Shown here in pieces: positions 32,179-40,442 of a stretch of DNA of 64,000 bases. Position 1 is the first letter of the stretch. Each line of letters begins with the position of its first letter. The stretch is from assembly GCA_041390905.1 (NCBI GenBank), contig JAWKPA010000013.1, forward strand, positions 372,001 to 436,000, written 5' to 3'. The notes below the pieces were generated by a model, which saw nothing but the letters and a program-made list of their open reading frames with translations, searched no databases and was not told where the DNA came from. Position numbers and translations under genes: made by a program. Source of the DNA: JACKCD01 sp041390905. GTDB taxonomy: Bacteria; Chloroflexota; Anaerolineae; Promineifilales; Promineifilaceae.

Positions 32179-32919
32179 TTAAGGCCCCGGCGGGAATTGG
32201 GCACTGCCGTTGACGGTGCCATTTTCCACGTGCGGGATGCCGCTGTCGCTGAGAACGTTGCCGTAGCTGTCGGTGACGCGGAAGGTGTAGGGGCCAGGCC
32301 CCATGCCGGGGTTGGTTTGGACAAAGTAGTTGTAGCTGGTGCGGGGAACGTTGACCCATTGGCCGTTGGGGAGCTGGTATTCAAATTTGGCGATGGGGTT
32401 GCGGTGGTTGCGAAGCTGAACGGCCGTCCACCACTGGTTACTCCCCTGCTTAAACTGATAAACAATTGGCTCGTTGAGCGGCGGGCTAATCACTTGCCAG
32501 CTAATCGGCACAATCCCCTGAACGGGGTCGGCAATGTGGGCAAACGCTTCGGCACTGAGGTCAAGATGCCCGGCGCGGCAGCCGGGGCATAAATCCACAA
32601 TGCGGACAGTCACGCTGCCCTTGGGGCCAATCACGTGGACATAGGAGCCGCAAACAGCGGCGTTGTTGTATTCATCCTCATTCATGGCCGCCACCATCAG
32701 GTCATTGGGCGAGGAGCCAAACAGGCAGGAACCATCACCGTTGGCATCGTAGAAGGTGGCAATGCCCTGGTGAATGGGGTTGCTGTTGGCGGTGCGGACG
32801 AGGGGAAGGTAGACGGTGGTGTTTGTTTGGCCGTGGGTGCCGGGGGCAAGGAAAACAAATAGAAAAACGCCCATAACCGCCAACAGCCAGCCAATACGAT
32901 TCGAGTAAAACATAACCAA
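32179..32919 (-). CDS. Bacterial expansin (RlpA-like barrel plus CBM63)
   Basis: 246 residues, with an N-terminal signal peptide (IGWLLAVMGVFLFVFLAPGTHG). The mature part starts GIATFYDANGDGSCLFG and has AAMNEDEYNNAAVCGSYVHV and VRIVDLCPGCRAGHLDLSAE. This is the expansin double-psi barrel with the conserved Asp in LDLS. Then WQVISPPLNEPIVYQFKQGS, NQWWTAVQLRNHRNPIAKFE and TSYNYFVQTNPG follow. These line up with YoaJ/EXLX1, including the WW...Y cellulose-binding aromatics of CBM63. Expansins loosen cellulose walls without hydrolysis. The TTG at 32919 has a better-spaced AAGGAA; ATG 32913 is the alternative. Confidence 0.88.
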   Translation of the reverse strand: MVMFYSNRIGWLLAVMGVFLFVFLAPGTHGQTNTTVYLPLVRTANSNPIHQGIATFYDANGDGSCLFGSSPNDLMVAAMNEDEYNNAAVCGSYVHVIGPKGSVTVRIVDLCPGCRAGHLDLSAEAFAHIADPVQGIVPISWQVISPPLNEPIVYQFKQGSNQWWTAVQLRNHRNPIAKFEYQLPNGQWVNVPRTSYNYFVQTNPGMGPGPYTFRVTDSYGNVLSDSGIPHVENGTVNGSAQFPPGP

Positions 32920-32976
32920 TACACCATTCCTTATGTGCTAACAATACAGGATCAACATTGAATAGTGTGCTGGACG

Positions 32977-33046
32977 GCAGGTGGCAAGTTACAAGTGGCA
33001 AGTGGCTGTTGGGAGGTGACTTGTTACTTGCCACTTGTTACTTGTT
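32977..33046. repeat. TGGCAAG/TAACAAG heptamer hairpin (family B)
   Basis: GGCAGGTGGCAAGTTACAAGTGGCAAGTGGC, short loop, then GGTGACTTGTTACTTGCCACTTGTTACTTGTT. It lies upstream of the expansin gene and downstream of the SnoaL-like gene, both leftward. The flanking sequence after 33046 faintly resembles that after the copy at 4331. Confidence 0.85.
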
Positions 33047-33160
33047 CCGCAACAGAATGCTGCTTCTGAACCGCACGCTATTTGCTGAAGACCTACTCTA
33101 CATAACCCGTATTGTACGGAGATTATGGTGCTACAGCTTGGTACTCAACAACCTCTCATG

Positions 33161-33559
33161 TCATGATGGGGTTGGGATGGTGGGCATGTTGGAGGCGTGC
33201 AGATGGATGAGCAGCCATTGTCCCTGCCGCTGCTCAAAAATGAGGGTACGGCGGCACCAAATGGGGCCGTCGTCGAGATGGAAGGTGACAAGGGCAAGGT
33301 GGCCTGACTGCTGGCAGGTGAGATCAAGCGGGTGTAGGTTGAGGTAAGGGGGACCGGGACGCTGCTGGCGCACCTGGGCAAAAAACGGCTGAAACACGGC
33401 CGCAATTTGCTCATGACCGTCCAGCCGCCGGATGACGTTGGCAAAGGGCATAAAGATGGTGGCATCGGGGGCGATGGCGCGGCTGAATGGCTCCCAATCA
33501 AGGTTGTCAAATGCTTCCAGAAAGGCAGCGGCGGCTTGCAGGGGGGATGGCGTGGTCAT
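33161..33559 (-). CDS. SnoaL/NTF2-like protein
   Basis: 132 residues of a probable alpha+beta barrel: LQAAAAFLEAFDNLDWEPFSRA, PDATIFMPFANVIRRLDGHEQI, VFQPFFAQVRQQRPGPPYLN and CRRTLIFEQRQGQWLLIHLHAS. This order is typical of SnoaL-like/DUF4440 proteins, a fold used by isomerases, cyclases and many proteins of unknown role. The ATG at 33559 overlaps the stop of the upstream isochorismatase gene by four bases (ATGA), so the two are translationally coupled. The longer frame to 33589 is less likely. Confidence 0.78.
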   Translation of the reverse strand: MTTPSPLQAAAAFLEAFDNLDWEPFSRAIAPDATIFMPFANVIRRLDGHEQIAAVFQPFFAQVRQQRPGPPYLNLHPLDLTCQQSGHLALVTFHLDDGPIWCRRTLIFEQRQGQWLLIHLHASNMPTIPTPS

Positions 33560-34149
33560 GAGGGCAACTGGGCGAGCTGGGCGCACCATGTTTTGTGCTG
33601 GGCGGGAAGGTCGCCGAGGGTGGTGCGCTCAAAGATAAAGGGGTAGTTGTCCAGAACATGGGTGTGCATGTCGGAACGGTCGGCACTGCAATCTTCGATG
33701 ATGGCGGTGAGGAAGCCGCGCTGGGCGGCGGAGGCGGCGGTGAGGAAGACGCAGACGGAGGTGATGAGGCCGGCAACGAGGACAAACCGTTTGCCGTGGG
33801 CGTGGAGGTGGGCGAGCAGGGCGGGGTTGTGGAAGCCGTCGAAGGTTTGTTTGGCAAAAACTGGCTCGCCGGGCTGTTCGCTGGCAAAGGGGAGGGTGGC
33901 AAAACCGGCCGTTCCTTCAACGCAAGGGATGGTGTCGCGTAATTTGTAGCGCACCATCCAGTCGGAGTGGTCTGGTTGGAAGCTGGCGCGGAGGTGAATG
34001 GTGTCTAGCCCTTCGGCGCGGCAAAAGGTGAGCAGTTGGGCAACGTTGCCGGGAAAGTGGGGGTGGCTTTGCGCCATGTCGGCTGTCCAAAAGTCGTGCT
34101 GGACATCAACCAGCAGCAGGGCAAACTGGTGCCAATCGCGTAGGTTCAT
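33556..34149 (-). CDS. Isochorismatase-family cysteine hydrolase
   Basis: 197 residues. FALLLVDVQHDFWTADMA holds the catalytic Asp, PVFAKQTFDGFHNPALL the Lys, and VLVAGLITSVCVFLTAASAAQRG the nucleophilic Cys. This complete D-K-C triad marks the isochorismatase-like hydrolases such as nicotinamidases and carbamoyl-sarcosine hydrolases. The substrate is not evident. The stop overlaps the start of a SnoaL-like gene, and the pair probably forms an operon. The ATG is at 34149. Confidence 0.85.
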   Translation of the reverse strand: MNLRDWHQFALLLVDVQHDFWTADMAQSHPHFPGNVAQLLTFCRAEGLDTIHLRASFQPDHSDWMVRYKLRDTIPCVEGTAGFATLPFASEQPGEPVFAKQTFDGFHNPALLAHLHAHGKRFVLVAGLITSVCVFLTAASAAQRGFLTAIIEDCSADRSDMHTHVLDNYPFIFERTTLGDLPAQHKTWCAQLAQLPS

Positions 34150-34192
34150 GGGTTGTTCCTATAAAAAGGTAGGGCTAAACGGAAGACAAAGC

Positions 34193-34903
34193 CTAGTTGG
34201 CTTCGGCCACGAAATCAATTTCCAGCAGGATGGCTTCGGCGACGTTGGCAACGGCGGGGACGCTGGGGATGACGAGGTTATAGTCGGCGCGTTGTATGGT
34301 GGTTTCGGCGTGGCCTTCGAGACGGGTGTCGGAAACGGCCGTTACTGTGGCCGTAAAAACCACCGGCAGCGTCACGTTGGTAATCGCCAAATCTCCGCTG
34401 ATGTCAAAGCTGATCGGCTCGCCGATGGTCACGCTGTCGGGCAGCCCCGTGAGGCCGGTGGGGGTAAAGGTGATTTCGGGGTAGCTGCCTGTGACCAGAA
34501 TAAAGCGACCGATGGCGCGGTTCCGCATGTTTTCATCGGTGGCAAGCGAGGCGGCGTCAATGACAATGGGGCTGATTTGGGCGGCGGCCGGCTGGCTGAG
34601 GTCAAGCCCGACGCTGCCGCTAATCTGGTTGCTGCGGCCAACGACGGTGGTTGGGTTGCCTCGCAGCTCTTCCCCTAGCGTGAAGCGCACTTCGGATTCG
34701 TCCTGGATGATGGTGTAGGTTTGGGGTGAACCGGCGCTGTCGCTGTTGGGTACGCCGGGGGCAGGGGCTTCAGCAGGAACGGCCGTTTCCGCCCCACCAA
34801 CTTCTCCCGCCGGTGCCGCTTCTTCAACTGCTGCCTGCTCACCACCGCAGGCAGCCAGCAGCAACGTTAAGAACAAGACCAAAAAATACCGTTTTGTTTG
34901 CAT
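34193..34903 (-). CDS. YceI-like lipoprotein
   Basis: 236 residues. A lipoprotein signal (MQTKRYFLVLFLTLLLAACG, lipobox Cys at 19) precedes an Ala/Glu/Pro-rich spacer. A YceI-type lipocalin-like domain (~65-235) follows: YTIIQDESEVRFTLGEELRG, VGLDLSQPAAAQISPIVIDA, MRNRAIGRFILVTGSYPEIT, FDISGDLAITNVTLPVVFTA and HAETTIQRADYNLVIPSVP. YceI proteins bind isoprenoid lipids in a beta-barrel. It is anchored outside the membrane. Located next to the isochorismatase gene but separated by 43 bp. Confidence 0.88.
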   Translation of the reverse strand: MQTKRYFLVLFLTLLLAACGGEQAAVEEAAPAGEVGGAETAVPAEAPAPGVPNSDSAGSPQTYTIIQDESEVRFTLGEELRGNPTTVVGRSNQISGSVGLDLSQPAAAQISPIVIDAASLATDENMRNRAIGRFILVTGSYPEITFTPTGLTGLPDSVTIGEPISFDISGDLAITNVTLPVVFTATVTAVSDTRLEGHAETTIQRADYNLVIPSVPAVANVAEAILLEIDFVAEAN

Positions 34904-35004
34904 AGTTTTTCCTTAAATTAAAGTGTGGAATATTTTTCGTTATCCGCGAAAACCCGCTCCGATCCGCGTTATCCGCGCATCCCTTTTCTTTTTCCAACAG
35001 GCCG

Positions 35005-36378
35005 CTAGTCACGTACCCCTAGCGTGCCTGACCATGTTTCAAACGGCTGACCGCGCCGCTCGTCATAGCGGAAAAAGGCAAGATAGGTCATGGTGTGATA
35101 ATGAACAAACCGTTTTTCCAGCGGGTTGTGGATCGTCATCGAGTGGAACGGGTGCCAGGTGCCGGAGTTGAAGTAAATCTGGTCAAAAATGTGGTTGTCG
35201 CGCATGGTGGTGTAAAGCGGCACCGTTTCTGGATGGTGCGTATGGCCGTAGACAATGTACTGCGCCTCCTGGCTGGTAAATGCTTTCTCGGCCAAAGCCC
35301 GCTTGGCAAAGGAGGAGTCACCTCCCCACACCTTGTCGCGAATAAACAGCACGGCGTCGGCAGCGGTGGAAAAGGTCATCCCGGCGGCGAAGCGCAGGGT
35401 AAGCTGCAAAAAATCTACCTTGTCAAGCGGCAGCCAGGTGTCTTGGTCGCGCACAAAGGGAAGTGCCAGCAGCTCGTCGGCCAGGTCGTCCCAAATCAGC
35501 TTCACCTTTTTGCTGGTAGCCTTGTCCAAATCGTGCTGGCGAATGAGGCCATCTACCCACACGGGGACGATGAGCGACGGGCGCACGTTGGCAAGTTCGT
35601 TGAGGCCGTGCAAAAAGGAAGTGGGGATGCCGTCGCCCATGCGCTGCCAAATGGCAACGGGAAAGCGGTTGATAAGGTCTACAACGATGGCATCGCCGAG
35701 GGTGGCGGCACCGCGCCCCAGTTCGGGGTTGTAGTTGAAGCTGTCGTAAATGTCGCCGTGGCGGGCAAAAACGTTGTGCGAACGGTAAATTTCTTGCAGG
35801 CGTGGCGATTCGTCGGGGTCGTGGGGGAAGGGACCGGGTGGGTTGGCTAACCCCATTTTGTCAATAATTTCACGCCGCAGGCTCTCATATTCGGGATGAT
35901 CAAGGTTGAGATACCAGTCGTGGTTGCCAACCATGTAGTGGATTTGCACTTCGACGATGGCTTTCTCGCTGCTGGTTGGGTCGGGCTGTCCATTGGCGTT
36001 GGCGGGGGGAATTTCAATGCCGCGCTCGGTCAGCCGCTGCAGGATGAGGAGACTGTTGCTGTTGTGGGCCAGAACGGCACGGGTGATGGTGCGTACTTTG
36101 TCAATGACGTTGGTGCTGGCGGGGCTGTCCCAGGGGCGGGCGTAGCCGGGTTCGCCTTTTTCCTCGTTGTTCCATTTGCTGGAGCGGATTTGGTCGAGGA
36201 TGTCGCCGAGGAGGAGGATGTGGCAGCGGGGGATGGGGGAATAACGGCCGTTACTGCGCCACGACGCATCCATTGCCAAGGCACGCAGCCGCAGGGCAAA
36301 ATCACGAAAGGCACTGGTGCTAATCGTGCGCCCCGTCGTCCCGTCAGTCAGGTGTAGGTCGCTAATAATGACAAGCAT
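35005..36378 (-). CDS. Calcineurin-like metallophosphoesterase
   Basis: 457 residues. VIISDLHLTDGTTGR gives D-x-H, ILLLGDILDQIRSSKWNNEE the bridging Asp, HYMVGNHDWYLNLDHPEYE the GNHD box, and YIVYGHTHHPETVPLY the GHxH box. All metallophosphoesterase ligands are present. The inserted middle region is long for the family and has no separate domain I can name. It is soluble; the substrate could be a nucleotide, a phosphoprotein or a lipid. The start is ATG 36378. A region of 270 bp with no gene separates it from the divergent GGDEF gene. Confidence 0.85.
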   Translation of the reverse strand: MLVIISDLHLTDGTTGRTISTSAFRDFALRLRALAMDASWRSNGRYSPIPRCHILLLGDILDQIRSSKWNNEEKGEPGYARPWDSPASTNVIDKVRTITRAVLAHNSNSLLILQRLTERGIEIPPANANGQPDPTSSEKAIVEVQIHYMVGNHDWYLNLDHPEYESLRREIIDKMGLANPPGPFPHDPDESPRLQEIYRSHNVFARHGDIYDSFNYNPELGRGAATLGDAIVVDLINRFPVAIWQRMGDGIPTSFLHGLNELANVRPSLIVPVWVDGLIRQHDLDKATSKKVKLIWDDLADELLALPFVRDQDTWLPLDKVDFLQLTLRFAAGMTFSTAADAVLFIRDKVWGGDSSFAKRALAEKAFTSQEAQYIVYGHTHHPETVPLYTTMRDNHIFDQIYFNSGTWHPFHSMTIHNPLEKRFVHYHTMTYLAFFRYDERRGQPFETWSGTLGVRD

Positions 36379-36648
36379 AAGGTTAGGATGGGTGACAGGG
36401 ATATTTTTCCTGCCACCACTTTTTTACTTTCTGCCAAATCTGTCATGAATAGATATTAAACCGCTTTGCCTGATTTTACCACTTGGAGATCTGGCGGCCA
36501 TTCCGTAGGGCGATTTTGCAAAATCGTTCTACACTTTGTAAAGCTAACCTGAACCATGCCAAATAGTGTTTATAAAACAAGACTTTGTTATGATTGGGTG
36601 CTGGAAACAACCAGGAAATAGGGAGAATGAACCGCAGCAAGGAACCCA

Positions 36649-37644
36649 ATGAATACTGTAGCTTTACCCGTTGAAAAAAAGCGTGTGCTTGTTGTAGATG
36701 ATATGCCAGAAACGGTGGCGGTGCTGGTGGAAACATTACTCTTGAAAGGGTTTGATGTGGTACCGGCCTATGACCCCAGGACGGCGTTGAGACTTGCTTT
36801 TGATGAGCCACCCGACATTATTTTGCTGGATATTATGATGCCGGATATGGATGGCTATGAGGTGTGCCGCCGGCTGAAAGCATACCGCACCACGCGGGAT
36901 GTGCCGGTGATCTTTGTGACGGCCTTGGGGCAGGTGCGGGATGTGGTGGAGGGGTTTTCGTCGGGCGGGGTGGATTACATCACCAAACCGTATCGGATGC
37001 CGGAAGTGTCGTCCCGGATTCATAACCATTTGCGGATTCGCCGGTTGCAGCGCAAATTGGAGGAGGAGAACAAGCGGTTGCTGTCTGAGGTGCGGTATTT
37101 GCAGGAGCTTACCCAACGCCAGGCAGACGCAGTGCAGGGGTTGGAGGTGGCTAATGCGGAGCTGTATTCGTTGGCGAGGCTGGATCCGCTAACGGCAATG
37201 CCCAATCGCCGCCGCTTTGATGAATATCTGCAGCATGTGTGGGCAGAGTTGATGGAAGCGCAAATGTCGTTGGGGCTGCTGTTTTGCGATTTGGACAATT
37301 TTAAGCGCATCAATGACCAGTTTGGTCATCCTGTGGGGGATCGCTATTTGCAGTATGTGGGTGAGGTGTTGCAAAAGATGTTACCGACGGGCGCGTTGGC
37401 AGCTCGTTATGGGGGGGATGAGTTTGCGGTGGTGCTGCCGGGGATGTTGTGGGCGCAGGGGCAGGCCTTTGCGCGGAAATTGCTGCATGAGGTAGGACAA
37501 CGGCCGTTTATTCCCAAACCCGGCCATCCACCCCTTGACATCACCCTCAGCGTTGGCGTGGTCGCCACCGTACCCTCAGCCGGCCAATCTCTGACAGCAT
37601 TTATTGAAGAGGCCGATAGAGCCTTGTATCAGCATAAAGCGTAG
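36649..37644 (+). CDS. Response regulator with GGDEF output (diguanylate cyclase)
   Basis: 331 residues. A receiver domain (KKRVLVVDDMPETVAVLVET, IILLDIMMPDMDGYEV, IFVTALG and YITKPYRMPEV) is followed by a coiled coil (LQRKLEEENKRLLSEVRYLQ) and a GGDEF domain with DPLTAMPNRRRFDEYL, LFCDLDNFKRINDQFGHPVG and ARYGGDEFAVVLPG. The active-site signature is intact. The inhibitory I-site (RxxD just before the active site) is absent, with LPTGALAARY in its place, so feedback by c-di-GMP is unlikely at that site. The ATG is at 36649. It is the first gene of a tight rightward operon with the lactonase-like protein. Confidence 0.93.
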   Translation: MNTVALPVEKKRVLVVDDMPETVAVLVETLLLKGFDVVPAYDPRTALRLAFDEPPDIILLDIMMPDMDGYEVCRRLKAYRTTRDVPVIFVTALGQVRDVVEGFSSGGVDYITKPYRMPEVSSRIHNHLRIRRLQRKLEEENKRLLSEVRYLQELTQRQADAVQGLEVANAELYSLARLDPLTAMPNRRRFDEYLQHVWAELMEAQMSLGLLFCDLDNFKRINDQFGHPVGDRYLQYVGEVLQKMLPTGALAARYGGDEFAVVLPGMLWAQGQAFARKLLHEVGQRPFIPKPGHPPLDITLSVGVVATVPSAGQSLTAFIEEADRALYQHKA

Positions 37645-37653
37645 GAGGACAAC

Positions 37654-38499
37654 GTGCAGCCGCTTGTTGATAGCCACGTTCATTTTTGGCAGCCCGCGCA
37701 ATTGCGCTACGATTGGCTGACCAGCGTGCCAGCCATTAACCATGCCTGTACCCCCGAACTGCTGACTCAAAAGCAGGGAGATATTGAGTTGCAGCAGATC
37801 GTTTTTGTCCAGGCCGATTGTGTGTCGGCGCAAGGAATAGACGAAGCGGCCTGGGTGAGTGCGTTGGCGCAAACCGAGCCGCGCCTGGGTGGCATTGTGG
37901 CCTTTGCCCCGCTGGAGCAGGGGGAGCGGGTGCGCGGCTGGCTGGAGCGGCTGGCGGCGTTGCCGCTGGTGAAGGGGGTGCGTCGTTTGCTGCAAGCGGA
38001 GCCAGTTGGCTTTGCGCGGCAGCCGGATTTTGTGGCTGGGGTGCGGCTGTTGGCGCAGTTTGGCTACAGCTTTGATATTTGCATTGTCCATCCGCAAATG
38101 GCGGATGCGGTGTGGCTGGCGGCGCAATGCCCGGAGGTGCGGTTTGTGCTGGATCATCTGGGCAAGCCGGGGATTGCGGCTGGCTTGTGGGAGCCGTGGG
38201 CGACGGAGATGGTGCGGCTGGCGGCACTGCCCAATGTGTGGTGTAAGCTATCGGGGCTGGTGACAGAGGCGGATCATGCCAACTGGCAGCCGGCCGATTT
38301 GCAGCCCTATATTGACCATGCCTTGGCGACGTTTGGGGCGGAACGGCTGATGTTTGGCGGCGATTGGCCGGTGTCGGAGCTGGCGACGACGTATGTGGGG
38401 TGGTGGGAAACGGCCGTTTCTGCCCTGTCCCACCTTTCTGCTGCCGACCAACACCGGATTTTTTACGAAAACGGCCGTTCGTTTTACCAATTATCGTAG
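37654..38499 (+). CDS. Amidohydrolase-family lactonase (L-fuconolactonase/rhamnonolactonase-like)
   Basis: 281 residues of a TIM-barrel amidohydrolase_2 protein: PLVDSHVHFWQPAQLRYDWL (metal-binding HxH plus the characteristic FW), FVQADCVSAQGIDEAAWV, RFVLDHLGKPGIAAGL, VWCKLSGLVTEADH and LMFGGDWPVSELATTY. These motifs match sugar-lactone hydrolases such as L-fucono-1,5-lactonase. The neighbouring aldo/keto reductase fits an oxidative sugar route in which the reductase makes the lactone and this enzyme opens it. A GTG start at 37654 is preceded by AGGAGGACAAC, a near-ideal ribosome site, nine bases after the GGDEF stop. Confidence 0.82.
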   Translation: MQPLVDSHVHFWQPAQLRYDWLTSVPAINHACTPELLTQKQGDIELQQIVFVQADCVSAQGIDEAAWVSALAQTEPRLGGIVAFAPLEQGERVRGWLERLAALPLVKGVRRLLQAEPVGFARQPDFVAGVRLLAQFGYSFDICIVHPQMADAVWLAAQCPEVRFVLDHLGKPGIAAGLWEPWATEMVRLAALPNVWCKLSGLVTEADHANWQPADLQPYIDHALATFGAERLMFGGDWPVSELATTYVGWWETAVSALSHLSAADQHRIFYENGRSFYQLS

Positions 38500-38513
38500 A
38501 AAGGTAGATACCA

Positions 38514-39479
38514 ATGGAATACAGGACATTAGGCAAAACAGGGCTGCGCGTATCGCAAATGGGGTTTGGCTGCGCCCCCCTGGGCAACGAATATGGATCA
38601 CTGAGCGACAATGAAGGAACGCAAGCCGTGCTGGCGGCCATTGACCACGGTATCAACTTTTTCGATACCTCACCCTATTACGGCCGCACCCTGTCTGAAA
38701 GCCGCCTGGGGCAGGCACTGCGCGGGCGGCGGCACGAGGTGGTGGTGGCAACCAAGGGGGGGCGGTTTGATGCGCCACTGGAAACGGGCTTCGATTTTTC
38801 CTACAACAGCATCATCACCATGTGTGAAGCCAGCCTGACGCGGCTGCAAACCGATTACCTGGATGTGTACCAACTGCACGATATTGAATTTGGTGACAAA
38901 GCGGTGGTGGTTAATGAAGGGATTCGCGCCCTGCATGATTTGCAGCAGGCGGGCAAGGTGCGTTTTGTTGGTGTAACCGGGTACCCGCTGCCGCTGCTGC
39001 GTGAGATGGTGGAGACGCAAACGCTGGATGTTACGCTTTCGTATTGCCACTATAATTTGCTTAACCAGCAGCTTGATGAGGTGTTGGTTCCGGCAGTGCA
39101 GGCACGTGGCCTGGGGCTGATCAATGGCTCTGTGACCCACATGGGGATTTTGACGGAGCAGGGGGCGCAGGGATGGCACCCGGCTCCGCGTGTGATCAAG
39201 GAAACGGCCGTTCGCGCTGCTGCCTATTGTCGTGAGCAAGGGGTTTCGTTGGCTCAGTTGAGCATTCAGTTTGCCCTGCAAAACCCCCATGTGGATGTGA
39301 CGCTGTTGGGAACACGTACCCGTGCTGAACTTATGAGCAGTCTGTCGTTGCTGAATGCGCCGTTGAATACGGCTGTTTTGGCAGAGGTGCAGGCAATTTT
39401 GCAGCCGGTTGTCAATTTAAGCTGGGAATCCGGCCGGCCGGAACATTTTGAGCCAGGGGCACTGGCGCAAGAGGATTAA
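38514..39479 (+). CDS. Aldo/keto reductase (sugar 1-dehydrogenase-like)
   Basis: 321 residues of the aldo/keto reductase fold: MEYRTLGKTGLRVSQMGFG, FFDTSPYYGRTLSESRLGQ (catalytic Asp and Tyr), VVVATKGGRFD (catalytic Lys), YLDVYQLHDIEFGD (His) and AQLSIQFALQNPHVDVTLLG. The set resembles L-galactose and L-fucose/D-threo-aldose 1-dehydrogenases. It uses NAD(P)H and likely forms a sugar lactone. It follows the lactonase gene by 14 bp and is followed at one base by hslO. A role in deoxysugar or hexose breakdown is inferred from the pair. Confidence 0.85.
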   Translation: MEYRTLGKTGLRVSQMGFGCAPLGNEYGSLSDNEGTQAVLAAIDHGINFFDTSPYYGRTLSESRLGQALRGRRHEVVVATKGGRFDAPLETGFDFSYNSIITMCEASLTRLQTDYLDVYQLHDIEFGDKAVVVNEGIRALHDLQQAGKVRFVGVTGYPLPLLREMVETQTLDVTLSYCHYNLLNQQLDEVLVPAVQARGLGLINGSVTHMGILTEQGAQGWHPAPRVIKETAVRAAAYCREQGVSLAQLSIQFALQNPHVDVTLLGTRTRAELMSSLSLLNAPLNTAVLAEVQAILQPVVNLSWESGRPEHFEPGALAQED

Positions 39480-39480
39480 G

Positions 39481-40356
39481 ATGGACGATTATTTGTTGCG
39501 GGTATGGTCAAGAGAGGCCGGGGTACGTGGGCTAATTTGCATTACCACCCATTTGGTCAACGAAGGGGTTCGCCGCCACCAGGCTTCACCCACAGCCGCT
39601 GCGGCTTTGGGGCGGGCACTCACAGGCGGGGTGCTGATAGGGGGGCTGCTAAAGATTGCCCAGCGGGTGGCGGTTAAGTTTGAGGGCAGCGGCCCGCTGA
39701 AAAAACTGATTGTCGAGAGTGACAGCAACGGTGTCGTGCGTGGCTATGTCCAACAGCCGCTAGTGGATTTGCCGCAAACGGCGCAGGGGTACGATGTGGT
39801 GGGGGCCATTGGCGCGGCTGGGCTGCTGACGGTGGTCAAAGATGTGGGGCTGCGTGACCTGGCGCAGAGCGTGATTCCGCTGGCAACCAGCACCATTGAC
39901 GGGGATTTAACGGCCTACCTGGAGCAGTCGGAGCAGATTGCTTCAGTGGTGCAGGTGGGTTCGATGGTAGATGAGGCGGGGTATACGACCATTGCGGGGG
40001 GGATTTTGCTGCAAGCGATGCCGCCTCGGGGGGCAGATGTGGTGCAGCTTTTGCGTGAGCGAATGCAGGAGATGCCGCCAATTGAGGTGATGCTGGCAAC
40101 TGGTCGGACGCCGGAGCAGGTGGCGAGTGAGTTGTTTGGGGAGTTGGTGTATGTGGAGCTGGAAAAACGGCCGTTAATCTTCCAATGCTCCTGTAGCCGT
40201 GAGCGTAGCGAGAAAGCACTGCTGTCGCTGGGGCGGGCAGAAATAGAGCTGCTGCTTGAAGAAGGCGAGGCCGTCATTGACTGCCATTTTTGCCACGAGC
40301 GGTATGTGTTTGATCGGGATGAGTTGGAGATTCTGCTAGGCGAGATGCCGGAATAA
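39481..40356 (+). CDS. hslO: 33 kDa redox-regulated chaperone Hsp33
   Basis: 291 residues. MDDYLLRVWSREAGVRGLIC and AAAALGRALTGGVLIGGLLK are typical Hsp33 N-terminal segments; EGSGPLKKLIVESDSNGVVR and YTTIAGGILLQAMP follow. The C-terminal switch has FQCSCSRERSEKALLSLG and DCHFCHERYVFD, a CxC...CxxC zinc centre that oxidises to activate the holdase. Length and motif spacing match the family. The ATG at 39481 begins one base after the aldo/keto reductase stop, so it is translated from the same mRNA as the sugar enzymes and the GGDEF gene. Confidence 0.93.
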   Translation: MDDYLLRVWSREAGVRGLICITTHLVNEGVRRHQASPTAAAALGRALTGGVLIGGLLKIAQRVAVKFEGSGPLKKLIVESDSNGVVRGYVQQPLVDLPQTAQGYDVVGAIGAAGLLTVVKDVGLRDLAQSVIPLATSTIDGDLTAYLEQSEQIASVVQVGSMVDEAGYTTIAGGILLQAMPPRGADVVQLLRERMQEMPPIEVMLATGRTPEQVASELFGELVYVELEKRPLIFQCSCSRERSEKALLSLGRAEIELLLEEGEAVIDCHFCHERYVFDRDELEILLGEMPE

Positions 40357-40421
40357 GGGTTGGGGATTGGAGATTGGAGATTGTGAACCCTCATCAATCT
40401 CCAATCTCCAATCCCCAATCT
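40357..40421. repeat. GAGATTG-heptamer hairpin (family A)
   Basis: GGTTGGGGATTGGAGATTGGAGATTG, loop TGAACCCTCATC, then AATCTCCAATCTCCAATCCCCAATC. It starts at the base after the hslO stop and lies between convergent genes. Confidence 0.9.
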
Positions 40422-40442
40422 TTTGCTTCGCAAAGCAGGCGA

